DNA of 64,000 nt from Rhodobacterales bacterium (GCA_025362795.1 JANYFE010000061.1:85942-149941); one strand, 5' to 3'. Counted from the first letter of the stretch, positions 27,539 to 36,906 are shown. Made by a program: numbers and translations. The notes: generated from the letters alone by a model not told the origin.

Positions 27539-28749
27539 CGCTCGATCCCGGCCTGCACGGCGGCGGCACGCAGCGCGGCCAGTTCGCCCGGCTTGCCCAC
27601 ATAGGCCACCTGTGCAGCATCATAGGCCGTCTGGGCGCCGTCCATGTCCTCCAGCACGCCCAGCGAGGTGATCAGCTTTGCCCAATCTTCGACCGGGCCG
27701 CCTTCGGATTTCAACCGCGCCTCCAGCCCGTCCACCATAGTGCGGATCATGGCCTGACGGTCGCTTGCCGTCATCTGGGCGGCGGCGGCAACAGCGGCCG
27801 CATCGGGGCCCTTGCTGACCGGAGGCAGGGTATAGTTGATCCCGGCCTCGGCGGCGACAGCGGCGATGCGTGCGCGGATCGGCGCGATCCATACGGCGTC
27901 GGCGGGGCCCTCGGCCAGCAGAGGCTGCCAGAATTTGAAGGTTTCATCCGGGCGGCCGACCTGGGCGAACATCAACCCGACATAAAAACGCGCTGACCCG
28001 TTGTGCGGTTCCACCGTCAGACAGCGTTTCAGCACCGCCTCGGTCTCGGGTGTGATCATGCCACCTGCGGCGTAGATCATCGCTTCGGCCAGCGTGGCAA
28101 GGTCTTCGCCCGTCGCCACGTCGCCCTTGATCCGCACCATCGCCTCTTGCGCCTTGCGAGCCGCGACGAAATTGCCAAGCGCCGCCTCGTTACGCGCCAA
28201 AAGCGACTGGCCGACCATGTCATCGGGCCGGGTCGCCATGGCGTTGCGCAGTTTGGTCATCAACTCCAGCATCTTGGGGTCGGCCTTGGCGTCAGGCACA
28301 AACGCCGGCTGCGCGGCTTCGGCCTGTGCCTGACTGGGGCGATGCTGATACAGGTCATCCGCCTGTGCGATGCGGGCGGACAGCGGCAGATCGGGATAGC
28401 CCGGTGCCCCCAGCCAATAGTATCCCGCCAGCGCCGCCGCCAGAACCACCACGACAACGCTGGCCGTTGGCGGAAAGGACGCACCCGTGACGGCGGGCTT
28501 GACCTTGGTTGCGGCGCGGTCAGCGTCCAGCATCCGGCGCTGCACCTCGGTGCGCAGGCGGTCGGCCTCGGCAGCGGCCAGCGTGCCGCGTGACAGGTCG
28601 CGGTCAATCTCGGTCAACTGATCGCGGTAAACGCCCATATCCTCGGCACCCGGGGCGGCGAGGGGCTGCGCCCGGCCTTGCCGCAGTGCCTGAACCAGAA
28701 CCAAGGCGACCATTGCGATCATTGCCGCCGCAGAAATCCAGAACCCCAT
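27535..28749 (-). CDS. ccmI: c-type cytochrome biogenesis protein CcmI
   Basis: CcmI holds apocytochrome c for haem ligation in the System I maturation pathway. 404 residues: first membrane helix at the N-terminus ([20 protein letters not shown]), a cytoplasmic loop with the conserved [31 protein letters not shown] helix, a second membrane helix ([17 protein letters not shown]), then a periplasmic TPR-rich domain. The ATG at 28749 fits the membrane start. Other ccm genes are not in the window. It is divergent from soxB. Confidence 0.93.
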   Translation of the reverse strand: MGFWISAAAMIAMVALVLVQALRQGRAQPLAAPGAEDMGVYRDQLTEIDRDLSRGTLAAAEADRLRTEVQRRMLDADRAATKVKPAVTGASFPPTASVVVVVLAAALAGYYWLGAPGYPDLPLSARIAQADDLYQHRPSQAQAEAAQPAFVPDAKADPKMLELMTKLRNAMATRPDDMVGQSLLARNEAALGNFVAARKAQEAMVRIKGDVATGEDLATLAEAMIYAAGGMITPETEAVLKRCLTVEPHNGSARFYVGLMFAQVGRPDETFKFWQPLLAEGPADAVWIAPIRARIAAVAAEAGINYTLPPVSKGPDAAAVAAAAQMTASDRQAMIRTMVDGLEARLKSEGGPVEDWAKLITSLGVLEDMDGAQTAYDAAQVAYVGKPGELAALRAAAVQAGIER

Positions 28750-28981
28750 GTCTGTCTTGCCTTTTCCAAAGGTCGCCCGCCGCCTGATGTAGCGGCTTCG
28801 TAAGCCCGGCAAAAGGGGCTGTGCGCGACAACCTGTCGACCGGTGGCGGCCTGCGACACTGCAACCCGTCGCTTGTCGCTATTTTCCCGATTGTGCCGCT
28901 TGTGGCGCTGGCTATACCAGCGCGGACTGTCATGTAAGTCGCGCGGCTCTGTTGGCGGCCCCCGTTGTCGGAAGGTGTCTG

Positions 28982-30229
28982 ATGAAACGCTATTCGGTCT
29001 TTGCCTTGGCACGCGAGGCGCTGTCGTATCACATGGGTTGGGAAAAGGCCTGGGCCTCGCCCGCGCCTAAGGCGTCTTATGATGCGGTGATCGTGGGCGC
29101 GGGTGGGCACGGGCTGGCGACCGCCTATTATCTGGGCCGCAACCACGGCATCACCAATGTGGCAATCATCGAAAAAGGCTGGCTGGGCGGTGGCAACACC
29201 GGGCGGAACACCACGATCATCCGGTCGAACTATCTGCAAGACCCGTCGGCGGCGATCTACGAGAAAGCCCGCAGCCTGTATGAGACGATGAGCCAGGACT
29301 TGAACTACAACGTCATGTTCTCGCCCCGGGGCGTGCTGATGCTGGCGCAGACCCATCACGAGGTGCGCGGTTATCTGCGCACTGCCCATGCCAATGCGTT
29401 GCAGGGCGTGGTGACAGAGTTCGTCTCGCCTGCCCGGGTCAAGGAATTGTGCCCGATCCTCAACATCGACGGGCCGCGCTATCCGGTATTGGGCGCCTTG
29501 TGGCAACCGCGCGGCGGCACCGCCCGGCACGATGCCGTGGCCTGGGGCTATGCCCGGGCGTGCAGTGCTATGGGGATGGACATCATCCAGCAATGCGAGG
29601 TCAAGGGCGTCCGTTCCGGCGGCGGCGTCGTGACCGGGGTCGAGACGACCAAAGGCTTTATCGGCACCAAAAAGCTGGGCGTCGTGGTGGCGGGCCATTC
29701 GGGCCAACTGGCCGAGATGGCCGGGTTCCGCCTGCCGATCGAGGCGGTGGCCCTTCAGGCGCTGGTGTCCGAACCGATCAAGCCCTGCATGGATGTGGTT
29801 GTCATGGCCAACACCGTGCACGGTTACATGAGCCAGTCCGACAAGGGCGAGATGGTGATCGGCGGCGGCACCGACGGCTTCAACAACTACACGCAGCGCG
29901 GCTCGTTCCACCACATCGAGGAAACCCTGCGTGCCCTGATCGAGACGTTCCCGATGATCAGCCGCCTCAAGATGCTGCGCCAGTGGGGCGGGATCGTCGA
30001 CATGACGGGCGACCGTTCGCCGATCATTTCCAAAACGCCACTTGGCAACTGCTTTTTCAACTGCGGCTGGGGCACTGGCGGGTTCAAGGCGATCCCGGGG
30101 TCAGGCTGGGCCATGGCCGACCTGATGGCAAAGGGGGAACCGGGCCCCTTGGCGGCGGCGTTCGGCGTAGAGCGGTTCCGCGAAGGCCGGTTCATCGACG
30201 AAAGCGTAGCCGCGGGAGTCGCGCATTGA
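28982..30229 (+). CDS. soxB: Sarcosine oxidase subunit beta
   Basis: The catalytic flavin subunit of heterotetrameric sarcosine oxidase, which oxidatively demethylates sarcosine to glycine with H2O2. 415 residues: Rossmann FAD loop VIVGAGGHGLATAYYLG (about 36-52), EKGWLGGGNTGRNTTIIRSNY, and RGGTARHDAVAWG, whose His183 matches the residue that carries covalent FMN in characterised enzymes. ATG follows GGAAGG. The 232-nt upstream gap shared with ccmI holds GCGACA/TGTCG(C/A) inverted repeats (28825-28838, 28853-28879) and a weak promoter-like TTGTGC..TATACC, perhaps regulatory. The next gene starts within its stop codon (TTGA). Confidence 0.96.
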   Translation: MKRYSVFALAREALSYHMGWEKAWASPAPKASYDAVIVGAGGHGLATAYYLGRNHGITNVAIIEKGWLGGGNTGRNTTIIRSNYLQDPSAAIYEKARSLYETMSQDLNYNVMFSPRGVLMLAQTHHEVRGYLRTAHANALQGVVTEFVSPARVKELCPILNIDGPRYPVLGALWQPRGGTARHDAVAWGYARACSAMGMDIIQQCEVKGVRSGGGVVTGVETTKGFIGTKKLGVVVAGHSGQLAEMAGFRLPIEAVALQALVSEPIKPCMDVVVMANTVHGYMSQSDKGEMVIGGGTDGFNNYTQRGSFHHIEETLRALIETFPMISRLKMLRQWGGIVDMTGDRSPIISKTPLGNCFFNCGWGTGGFKAIPGSGWAMADLMAKGEPGPLAAAFGVERFREGRFIDESVAAGVAH

Positions 30230-30747
30230 GGTTCAAGCATCACCAGTCGGCCCTCGGTCGGTTCCTCGAGGATCGCACGGCGCTGTTTTACAATGGCTGG
30301 GGGGCGGCCATACTGGGTCTTGGGGCCGTGATGGACTATTCGATGACCGGGCTGTGGTTGCCCCGCGCCGGGGCGGTGGTCGCGGGCGCTGCGGCCTATA
30401 CCTATTTCTTCGACCCGCGTACCAGTGATGACTGGTGGGAACTGCGCCGGAAGGGGGCGATGATCGACCTCGCCTTGGCCAGCCCCCCCGAGCCGCAAAC
30501 GCCGACCGGCACCAAGGGCGAAGCGATGCGGGCGCGGCGGATGGCCGATCAGGCGGCACTCGCACAAAAGCTGCGCGCTTTTGCGGAAAAGCGCGACATC
30601 TCGAAAAAGGCCGCGATGAAGGCCACCGCCCAGCAACACCACCGCGCCTTGCAGGTGCAGGGTTTCTGGGTGCTGCTCGGAACGCTGGTCTGGGCTTTTG
30701 GGGACATTCCGGTCGAGCTGATGAAATGCGGGGCGGTGCCATGCTAG
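30226..30747 (+). CDS. Small membrane protein coupled to soxB
   Basis: 173 residues starting at TTG 30226, which overlaps the soxB stop (TTGA). Two or three hydrophobic stretches (about 24-36, 44-61 and 146-163) flank a basic, Ala/Lys-rich helical segment (about 98-142, with many Arg/Lys/Gln). I do not recognise a family. Translational coupling to soxB suggests a role with sarcosine oxidase, such as membrane association or transport, but nothing in the sequence proves it. No ATG start with a ribosome site is available near the beginning. Confidence 0.65.
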   Translation: MRFKHHQSALGRFLEDRTALFYNGWGAAILGLGAVMDYSMTGLWLPRAGAVVAGAAAYTYFFDPRTSDDWWELRRKGAMIDLALASPPEPQTPTGTKGEAMRARRMADQAALAQKLRAFAEKRDISKKAAMKATAQQHHRALQVQGFWVLLGTLVWAFGDIPVELMKCGAVPC

Positions 30748-30841
30748 GGGCCGTCCGCACGGCAGTGAGGGATGTTGCCGGGAACCGTCTGCGGGGGAGG
30801 GGCGTTGATTGGGCAGTACCCCTTCCACAGGAGACATCGAA

Positions 30842-31264
30842 ATGTCTGATCAATACACCCCTCCCAACCCGCCGGGCTATGCGGGCGAAAAGCCCCGTTA
30901 CACCGGCCGTTCCGAATTGCCGCCGCGCCCGGTTGTCCAGGAAACCTCGGCCGGCTTTGGCACGGGCATGCTCGTGGCACTTGTCTTTGTCGTTCTGGCA
31001 ATTTTGGCAGTTGCGGTCTTTGGCTATAACTCGACCAACCTGCAGCCTGCCAGCAATGCGCCCGCAGTCAGCATCCAGAACAACGCGGCACCTGCGTCCG
31101 GCGCAACCGCCGATCCCGCGCCGGCAAATCCCGCTGCGCCAGCGCCCGCTGACACCATCGCTCCGTCGGTTGCTGATCCGGCTGCGCCTGCACCCGACAC
31201 CGGCGCAACTGCGCCCAAGCCGGACACCGTCGCACCGGCACCCCCGGCACCTGCCAACCCCTAA
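30842..31264 (+). CDS. Small single-pass protein with Pro/Ala-rich tail
   Basis: 140 residues with AGGAGA before the ATG. A short Pro/Tyr-rich N-terminus leads into one membrane helix (about 42-62, MLVALVFVVLAILAVAVFGY). The rest (about 68-140) is a low-complexity Pro/Ala/Asp-rich segment, probably periplasmic and able to span the wall. There is no known family. It lies inside the sox operon between soxB and soxD; a hairpin follows it. Confidence 0.7.
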   Translation: MSDQYTPPNPPGYAGEKPRYTGRSELPPRPVVQETSAGFGTGMLVALVFVVLAILAVAVFGYNSTNLQPASNAPAVSIQNNAAPASGATADPAPANPAAPAPADTIAPSVADPAAPAPDTGATAPKPDTVAPAPPAPANP

Positions 31265-31294
31265 TGGCGTTACGACGTTTCTGACCACCATGAG

Positions 31295-31320
31295 GGGCGG
31301 GTATCTGCGGATGCCCGCCC
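31295..31320 (+). terminator. Intra-operon hairpin upstream of soxD
   Basis: GGGCGGGTATC-TGCG-GATGCCCGCCC folds into an 11-bp stem with one G-T wobble and a 4-nt loop. No U tract follows, so it is more likely an attenuating or mRNA-stabilising structure than a full terminator. It separates soxB and the two membrane genes from soxDAG, 22 nt before the soxD start. Confidence 0.5.
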
Positions 31321-31342
31321 TTCGCATGTCCGGAGTTGCCCA

Positions 31343-31666
31343 ATGCTGATCCTTGAATGCCCCTATTGTGGCGTGATGGCCGACGAAACCGAACTTTCCC
31401 CGGGATACGAGGCGCATCTCAAACGCTTCGGACCAGGATCATCGGATCAGGAATTCGAGGACTACATGTTCGCGCGCAAAAACCCCAAAGGCGTGCATTT
31501 CGAACGCTGGCGCCATGCCTATGGCTGCGGCAAATGGTTTCTCGCGGCACGGGATACGGCGACGCTAGAGGTGTTCGGGACATATCCGGCGCAATCCAAA
31601 GCGCCCCCGATGGCACTGCAAGACAAGATCAGGGCCAGGCGGCCCGACTGGAAAGGTTTCGCATGA
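31343..31666 (+). CDS. soxD: Sarcosine oxidase subunit delta
   Basis: The small zinc-binding subunit of sarcosine oxidase, 107 residues. The zinc ligands of the characterised enzyme are all visible: Cys6 and Cys9 in ECPYCG, His58 and Cys62 in RHAYGCGKWF. The central RKNPKGVHFERWRH block is characteristic. Its stop overlaps the soxA ATG by 4 nt. Confidence 0.95.
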   Translation: MLILECPYCGVMADETELSPGYEAHLKRFGPGSSDQEFEDYMFARKNPKGVHFERWRHAYGCGKWFLAARDTATLEVFGTYPAQSKAPPMALQDKIRARRPDWKGFA

Positions 31667-34600
31667 GCACCCGGCTGTCACGTGGCGGACGTCTGATCGA
31701 CCGCAGTCAGGCGCAGGAATTCACCTTCAACGGCAGGCGGCTGCGCGGCTTTGCCGGGGATACCCTTGCCTCGGCCCTGCTCTCCAATGATCAGGTGCTG
31801 GTTGGCCGCTCTTTCAAGTATCACCGGCCGCGCGGAATTGTGGCCTCTGGTGCCGAAGAGCCGAACGCCATCATGAATATGGGCGCTGGCGGCCGGTTTG
31901 AACCCAACCAGCGCGCGACCACGACAGAGTTGTTCGCAGGTCTGACCGCGACCAGCCAGAACCATTGGCCATCGCTGGAATTCGATATCGGCGTCGTCAA
32001 CAACTGGCTGGCGCGGTTTCTGCCGGGCGGGTTTTACTACAAGACCTTCATGTATCCGCGTGCCGCCTGGAAACATGTGTTCGAACCGATCATCCGCAAA
32101 TCGGCCGGTTTGGGTCGTGCGCCGAAAGAACAGGACGGCGACCGCTACGAACACGCCTATGCGTTTTGCGATGTGTTGGTCGCGGGCGGCGGCATCGCCG
32201 GCCTGCAGGCGGCTTTAACGGCTGCGGCAGCGGGCAAACGGGTGATGCTGCTGGAACAGACGGCGCAATGGGGCGGCCGCGCCCCGGTTGATGGGGTCGA
32301 GATTGACGGCGCACCTAGCGACACTTGGGTCAACGCCGCCATCGCGGCGCTGGGCAAGATGCCCAACGTGACCCTGCGCCTGCGCTGCATGGTTGCGGGC
32401 GTGTACGATCATGGCTATGTGCTGGCGGATGAAAAGATCGCGGATCACACGCCGGGCGATGGCCGCCCGAGGCATCGGCTTTGGCGGATAAGGGCGGGCA
32501 AGATTGTCGCCGCGACCGGCGCGATAGAGCGGCCCCTGTCCTTTGCAGGCAACGATGTGCCGGGCGTGATGCTGGCCTCCGCCGTGCGGGACTACGTGGT
32601 GAATTTCGGTGTGTCGGCAGGCGACCGCACGGTGGTCGTGACCAACAACGATGATGCTTACCGGACGGCGATCGTCTTGGCAGAGGCGGGGTTGGCGGTG
32701 CCTTGCATCGTGGATGCGCGGCCCTCCGTGACAGGGGACTTGCCTGCCAGGGCGCGGGCTCTGGGGATCCGGGTCGAGACCGGCAAGGCGATTGCCAGCG
32801 TCAAAGGCACCAAGCGCGTGACGGGTGTTGCGCTTTGCATGCAGGAAGGCGAGGGCGCGGTTCTTGAACACATCGCCTGCGAGGCCGTCGCCATGTCAGG
32901 CGGCTGGTCGCCGGTGGTGCATCTGTGGAGCCATTGTGGCGGCAAGTTGACCTGGGATGCGGCACAAGGGTATTTTGCGCCAGACGCCACACGGCCTCCG
33001 ACCGGGCATGATGGTGCCGCAATGGTCGTCGCGGTGGGAGCGGCCAATGGCGCGTTTGGCGTGTCTGCGGTTTTGGACGATGTTCAGGCGGGAATGCGCA
33101 CCGCTGGAAATGGCTCTGGCGTAGAGACGCCGGCAAGACGCAAAGAAGACGCGTTCAAGACAACCGAAATTCAGCCAGTCTGGATCATGCCACAAGGGGC
33201 GGGGATCAAACTGAAGGCCAAGATGTGGCTTGATTACCAGAACGACGTCAAGGTGTCCGACGTGCAGCTTGCGGCGCGCGAAGGCTACGAAAGCGTCGAA
33301 CATACCAAGCGCTATACCACCCTTGGCATGGCGACGGATCAAGGAAAGCTAAGCAATATCAATGGATTGGCTATTTTGGCCGATGCGTTGAATGCTGCGA
33401 TCCCTCAGGTTGGCACCACGACCTTCCGCCCACCCTATACCCCAGTGCCATTCGGCGCATTGGCAGGCGAGTCCCGTGGCGACATATTCCAGCCCCTTCG
33501 GCGCACCCCCATGCACGAATGGCACGAACAGCATGGTGCTTACTTCGAACCGGTAGGCCTCTGGCGCCGCCCCTATTGCTTTCCCCGCGGCGGCGAAAAC
33601 CATGCGCAGGCCGTGGTAAGAGAGGTTGATAACACGCGGGGATCACTGGGAATTCTGGATGCATCGACCCTGGGAAAACTGATCGTCAAAGGCCCGGATG
33701 CGGGGCGTTTTCTGGATATGCTGTACACTGGCGTGATGAGCACTCTGCCGATTGGCAAGTGTCGCTATGGTCTGATGTGCAACGAAAACGGTTTTCTGTC
33801 GGACGATGGCGTGGTGGCGCGAATCGACGAGGATACATGGCTTTGCCACACCACATCCGGTGGCGCCGACCGTATCCACGCCCATATGGAGGACTGGTTG
33901 CAATGCGAGTGGTGGGACTGGCAAGTCTACACCGCCAATGTGACCGAACAGTACGCGCAAGTGGCGATTGTTGGCCCTAATGCACGAAAAATGCTTGAAA
34001 AAATCGGCGGCATGGATGTGTCAAAAGAGGCGCTTCCGTTCATGTCTTGGGCAGATGGCGTGCTGGGTGGTTTCCCGGTGCGCATCTACCGGATCAGCTT
34101 TTCGGGTGAGTTGAGCTATGAAATCACCGTTCCAGCCTCACTGGGTCTCGCGTTCTGGCAGGCATGTCACACTGCGGGTGTGGAGTTTGGGGCGATGCCC
34201 TACGGCACTGAGGCGTTGCATGTGATGCGCGCCGAGAAGGGATTCATAATGATCGGCGACGAGACCGATGGTACTGTTATCCCACAGGATTTGAACCTCG
34301 CTTGGGCGATTTCCAAGAAAAAACAGGACTATCTGGGCAAACGCGGGCAGGAGCGGAGTTTCCTCGTCCGGGCCGATCGCTGGAAACTGGCGGGGTTCGA
34401 GACATTGGATGGGACGGTGGTGCCGGACGGCGCATACATCCTGGCCGAAGGCGTGAATGACAACGGGCAAAGAAACACACAGGGGCGTGTAACATCAACA
34501 TATTACAGCCCGACGTTAAAGCGCGGAATTGCGTTGGGGCTGGTTTTGGGCGGGCTGGACCGCATCGGGGACGTGGTGTCCTTCAACACGGTGACGGGGG

Positions 34601-34668
34601 GCAAGCTGGAAGCGAGAGTCGTAGATCCGGTGTTTTATGACAAGGACGGGGCGAAACAAAATGTCTGA
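31663..34668 (+). CDS. soxA: Sarcosine oxidase subunit alpha
   Basis: The 1001-residue alpha subunit holds NAD and passes the one-carbon unit to tetrahydrofolate. It has an N-terminal ferredoxin-like fold without cluster cysteines (about 1-95), a Rossmann domain (VLVAGGGIAGLQAALTAAAAGKRVMLLEQ, about 170), a second dinucleotide-binding stretch, and a C-terminal GcvT-like aminomethyltransferase domain (about 610-1001; e.g. GMATDQGKLSNINGLAIL before it and YEITVPASLGLAFW within). The length matches the family. It overlaps soxD (ATGA) and soxG (8 nt). Confidence 0.96.
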   Translation: MSTRLSRGGRLIDRSQAQEFTFNGRRLRGFAGDTLASALLSNDQVLVGRSFKYHRPRGIVASGAEEPNAIMNMGAGGRFEPNQRATTTELFAGLTATSQNHWPSLEFDIGVVNNWLARFLPGGFYYKTFMYPRAAWKHVFEPIIRKSAGLGRAPKEQDGDRYEHAYAFCDVLVAGGGIAGLQAALTAAAAGKRVMLLEQTAQWGGRAPVDGVEIDGAPSDTWVNAAIAALGKMPNVTLRLRCMVAGVYDHGYVLADEKIADHTPGDGRPRHRLWRIRAGKIVAATGAIERPLSFAGNDVPGVMLASAVRDYVVNFGVSAGDRTVVVTNNDDAYRTAIVLAEAGLAVPCIVDARPSVTGDLPARARALGIRVETGKAIASVKGTKRVTGVALCMQEGEGAVLEHIACEAVAMSGGWSPVVHLWSHCGGKLTWDAAQGYFAPDATRPPTGHDGAAMVVAVGAANGAFGVSAVLDDVQAGMRTAGNGSGVETPARRKEDAFKTTEIQPVWIMPQGAGIKLKAKMWLDYQNDVKVSDVQLAAREGYESVEHTKRYTTLGMATDQGKLSNINGLAILADALNAAIPQVGTTTFRPPYTPVPFGALAGESRGDIFQPLRRTPMHEWHEQHGAYFEPVGLWRRPYCFPRGGENHAQAVVREVDNTRGSLGILDASTLGKLIVKGPDAGRFLDMLYTGVMSTLPIGKCRYGLMCNENGFLSDDGVVARIDEDTWLCHTTSGGADRIHAHMEDWLQCEWWDWQVYTANVTEQYAQVAIVGPNARKMLEKIGGMDVSKEALPFMSWADGVLGGFPVRIYRISFSGELSYEITVPASLGLAFWQACHTAGVEFGAMPYGTEALHVMRAEKGFIMIGDETDGTVIPQDLNLAWAISKKKQDYLGKRGQERSFLVRADRWKLAGFETLDGTVVPDGAYILAEGVNDNGQRNTQGRVTSTYYSPTLKRGIALGLVLGGLDRIGDVVSFNTVTGGKLEARVVDPVFYDKDGAKQNV

Positions 34669-35212
34669 TCCGGTCAGCGCTCTGGGGCAGATGTCCTATC
34701 ACGGCTTCGCGATGGTGCAAGAAATTGGACCGTTGGGGATGATTTCCCTGCGGGCAAAACCCGATGTGGCTGGATTGGTTGAGGTTATCTGGTCCGTGAT
34801 TGGTACAGCGCTTCCAACCCAGCGACGGATCGAGGTAGCGGGCGATACGGCGATAGCGTGGATGTCACCCGATGAATACCTGTTGATCTTGCCGTATGAT
34901 CAGACCGGTCCGGCGCTGGCTGCGCTGGCGGCGGCGCTAAAGAGTCAGCATTATCTGGCTGTTGCGGTGTCGGACGCGCGGGCGGTTTTCCGCATCACGG
35001 GCGTCAAGGCCGATCAGGTTATCGCAAAGCTGGCTCCGGTTGACCTTGACTCGATGGCCGTGGATGAGGTGCGGCGAACGCGGGTGGCACAAGTGGCGGC
35101 GGCGTTCTGGCGCGAGGGCGACGGCTTCACTCTGGTCTGTTTCCGGTCAGTTGCTGTTTACGTGATGGGCCTGCTGACGCATTCGGCGATGGAGGGGTCG
35201 GAATTGCGCTGA
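34661..35212 (+). CDS. soxG: Sarcosine oxidase subunit gamma
   Basis: 183 residues of the GcvT-N-like gamma subunit: AMVQEIGPLGMISLRAKP, AIAWMSPDEYLLILP, SDARAVFRITG and VAAAFWREGDGFTLVCFRSVAVYVMGLL are family-typical. It completes the soxBDAG enzyme. The ATG at 34661 overlaps the soxA end by 8 nt. It is probably the last gene of the unit, since a promoter-like sequence precedes sodB. Confidence 0.93.
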   Translation: MSDPVSALGQMSYHGFAMVQEIGPLGMISLRAKPDVAGLVEVIWSVIGTALPTQRRIEVAGDTAIAWMSPDEYLLILPYDQTGPALAALAAALKSQHYLAVAVSDARAVFRITGVKADQVIAKLAPVDLDSMAVDEVRRTRVAQVAAAFWREGDGFTLVCFRSVAVYVMGLLTHSAMEGSELR

Positions 35213-35228
35213 CGGGCGTGTCCGACCC

Positions 35229-35257
35229 TTGACCTTACGCGACTGAGGGCACTTATT
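35229..35257 (+). promoter_or_regulatory. Putative sigma-70-type promoter for sodB
   Basis: TTGACC (35229-35234), a 17-nt spacer, then CTTATT (35252-35257), in the short gap between soxG and sodB. The match at -35 is good and at -10 moderate. It would let sodB be transcribed independently of the sox operon. Confidence 0.4.
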
Positions 35258-35292
35258 GGCCGATAGTGAATTCAATGAACAGGAGACTTCCG

Positions 35293-35892
35293 ATGGCTTT
35301 CACGCTTCCCGATCTGCCCTATGCTCATGACGCACTTGCGTCGCTTGGCATGTCGAAAGAGACGTTCGAATATCACCATGACATTCACCATAAAGCCTAT
35401 GTCGACAACGGCAACAAACTGATTGCCGGAACCGAATGGGAAGACAAATCGGTCGAGGATATCGTCAAAGGCACCTATGCGGCGGGTGCCGTCGCGCAAA
35501 ACGGTATCTTCAACAATGCATCGCAACACTGGAACCATGCGTTGTTCTGGGCGGTGATGGGCACGGGTGGCAAAGTGATCCCGTCGGCGCTGGAAAAAGC
35601 TCTGACTGCGGCCTTTGGCTCGGTTCAGGCGTTCAAGGATGCTTTTTCGGCGGCCGGTGCCGGACAGTTTGGTTCGGGCTGGGCATGGCTGGTCAAGGAC
35701 AAAGACGGCAACCTGAAGGTCACCAAGACCGAGAACGGTGTCAATCCATTGTGCTTTGGCCAGACAGCGCTGCTGGGCTGCGATGTGTGGGAACATTCAT
35801 ATTATATTGACTTCCGCAACAAACGTCCGGCGTATTTGACCAACTTTCTGGACAAACTGGTCGATTGGGAAGCCGTCGCAGCCAAGCTGTAG
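35293..35892 (+). CDS. sodB: Superoxide dismutase (Fe/Mn)
   Basis: Converts superoxide to H2O2 and O2. 199 residues; the four metal ligands are His28 (TFEYHHDIHHKAY), His79 (NASQHWNHALFW), Asp164 and His168 (DVWEHSYYIDF). The absence of a signal peptide and the SodB-like length favour an iron-type cytoplasmic enzyme, though Fe versus Mn cannot be fixed from the ligands. AGGAG precedes the ATG. It lies 80 nt after soxG and ends at a strong hairpin. Confidence 0.95.
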   Translation: MAFTLPDLPYAHDALASLGMSKETFEYHHDIHHKAYVDNGNKLIAGTEWEDKSVEDIVKGTYAAGAVAQNGIFNNASQHWNHALFWAVMGTGGKVIPSALEKALTAAFGSVQAFKDAFSAAGAGQFGSGWAWLVKDKDGNLKVTKTENGVNPLCFGQTALLGCDVWEHSYYIDFRNKRPAYLTNFLDKLVDWEAVAAKL

Positions 35893-35912
35893 TAGCGCCC
35901 CGATAACGATTG

Positions 35913-35947
35913 AATGGCCCGCCGTTTAGGCGGGCCATTTCGCTTCT
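35913..35947 (+). terminator. Hairpin terminator after sodB
   Basis: A perfect 11-bp stem AATGGCCCGCC / GGCGGGCCATT with loop GTTTA, followed by a T/C-rich stretch (TTCGCTTCT). It lies 20 nt after the sodB stop. Confidence 0.75.
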
Positions 35948-36351
35948 CGGGAGTTGGTGTCGATGGGTCCGGGACAACTGATCCTGGCAGTGGCGCACCG
36001 TCAAAACCGGCCTCTAGCGACAGCGCGTCTTATCGCGCCGGGGTTCGGCGTCGGGAGTGGTGCAACGCCTTTTAGGGCCAGTTCCAAAATCTTTGTCGAC
36101 GAGCTGTCTCCGACAAACTGACTCCGCGTTCGCTTTTTGATGAAGACCCGCAAATCCAGCTCGCCACATGCACCGAGGACCGCCTCAATCTGTTCATCCG
36201 TTCAGTCGACGGGAAGCATCCTGGTGCTGTTGTTCGCTCAACTGAGCGCCAACCGTGCTGGTGCATCTCCACAATCCGCCGCGGTCTCGCGATCGCTATA
36301 AATCGACACGGGCGCTTCTTTTGCATGGGTGGCGGCGCCTGCCACCGTTCT
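35948..36351. other. Gap with no intact gene; possible coding remnant on minus strand
   Basis: No gene here has a start and a sensible protein. On the minus strand, 36201 to a TGA at 36001 is an uninterrupted 66-codon stretch with plausible composition (begins TDEQIEAVLGACGELDL, ends RRAVARGRF) but no ATG. Further upstream in the same frame, short open pieces separated by stops continue back to the LOG stop codon. This looks like a decayed gene of unknown identity. It is also possible that it is merely chance open frame. Confidence 0.35.
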
Positions 36352-36906
36352 TCAGGCGAATTTTGTGATCAGCGATGTTTTCAGCGCGACTACATCTGGC
36401 ACGACGATAAATTGCTGACGCAGGGTTGGGTCTGCAAAGCCCTGCCCAATGATGTGATCGAGAAGGGTGATCAGGGGTTTCCAGTAGCCCGCAATGTTCA
36501 GCAGGTAGATTGGCTTGTGATGCAGACCGATCTGGGCCCAAGTCAGCACTTCAAAGAATTCGTCGAGTGAACCTGCGCCGCCGGGAAGCACTGCAATCGC
36601 ATCGGAATTCATGAACATCACCTTTTTTCGTTCATGCATGTTCTCGGTAATGATCACGGCCGAATGGTCGCGCTTCACCTGTTCGCGACCCAACAAATGC
36701 GTTGGGATGATGCCCAAGGTTTTGGCACCGGCAGATTGCGCGGCGTGTGCCACTTCGCCCATCAAGCCGACGTCGCCAGCGCCGTAAACCAGCCTCCAGC
36801 CCAGCGTGGCGATCAACCTGCCAACCTCGACCGCTGCCTGTGCATAAGCAGGATTCGCGCCCGTTCGCGCGCCACAGAACACACAGAGCGAAGGAAGCGA
36901 GGTCAT
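36352..36906 (-). CDS. LOG-family protein (cytokinin riboside 5'-monophosphate phosphoribohydrolase-like)
   Basis: 184 residues with the LOG/lysine-decarboxylase-like signature: VYGAGDVGLMGEVAHAA (a variant of GGGxxGLMG), ERKKVMFMNSDAIAVLPGGAGSLDEFFEVLTWAQIG, which holds the PGGxGTxxE catalytic motif with Ser for Thr. Bacterial LOG proteins cleave nucleotide 5'-monophosphates to free base and ribose phosphate; many remain uncharacterised. Length and C-terminus look complete. It is divergent from the LysM protein gene. Confidence 0.9.
   Translation of the reverse strand: MTSLPSLCVFCGARTGANPAYAQAAVEVGRLIATLGWRLVYGAGDVGLMGEVAHAAQSAGAKTLGIIPTHLLGREQVKRDHSAVIITENMHERKKVMFMNSDAIAVLPGGAGSLDEFFEVLTWAQIGLHHKPIYLLNIAGYWKPLITLLDHIIGQGFADPTLRQQFIVVPDVVALKTSLITKFA

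Noticed and set aside
28750..28981. Glycine riboswitch or other metabolite leader before soxB
   Set aside because: Only short inverted repeats are seen; no glycine-aptamer core or tandem arrangement could be recognised.
28604..29914. A 436-codon minus-strand frame over soxB and the ccmI promoter
   Set aside because: It overlaps two well-identified genes and has no domain or ribosome site; it is an antisense shadow of high-GC codon bias.
29449..30225. Long N-terminal extension of the small gene after soxB
   Set aside because: It lies wholly within soxB in another frame and is Arg/Gly-rich; the TTG overlapping the soxB stop is the sensible start.
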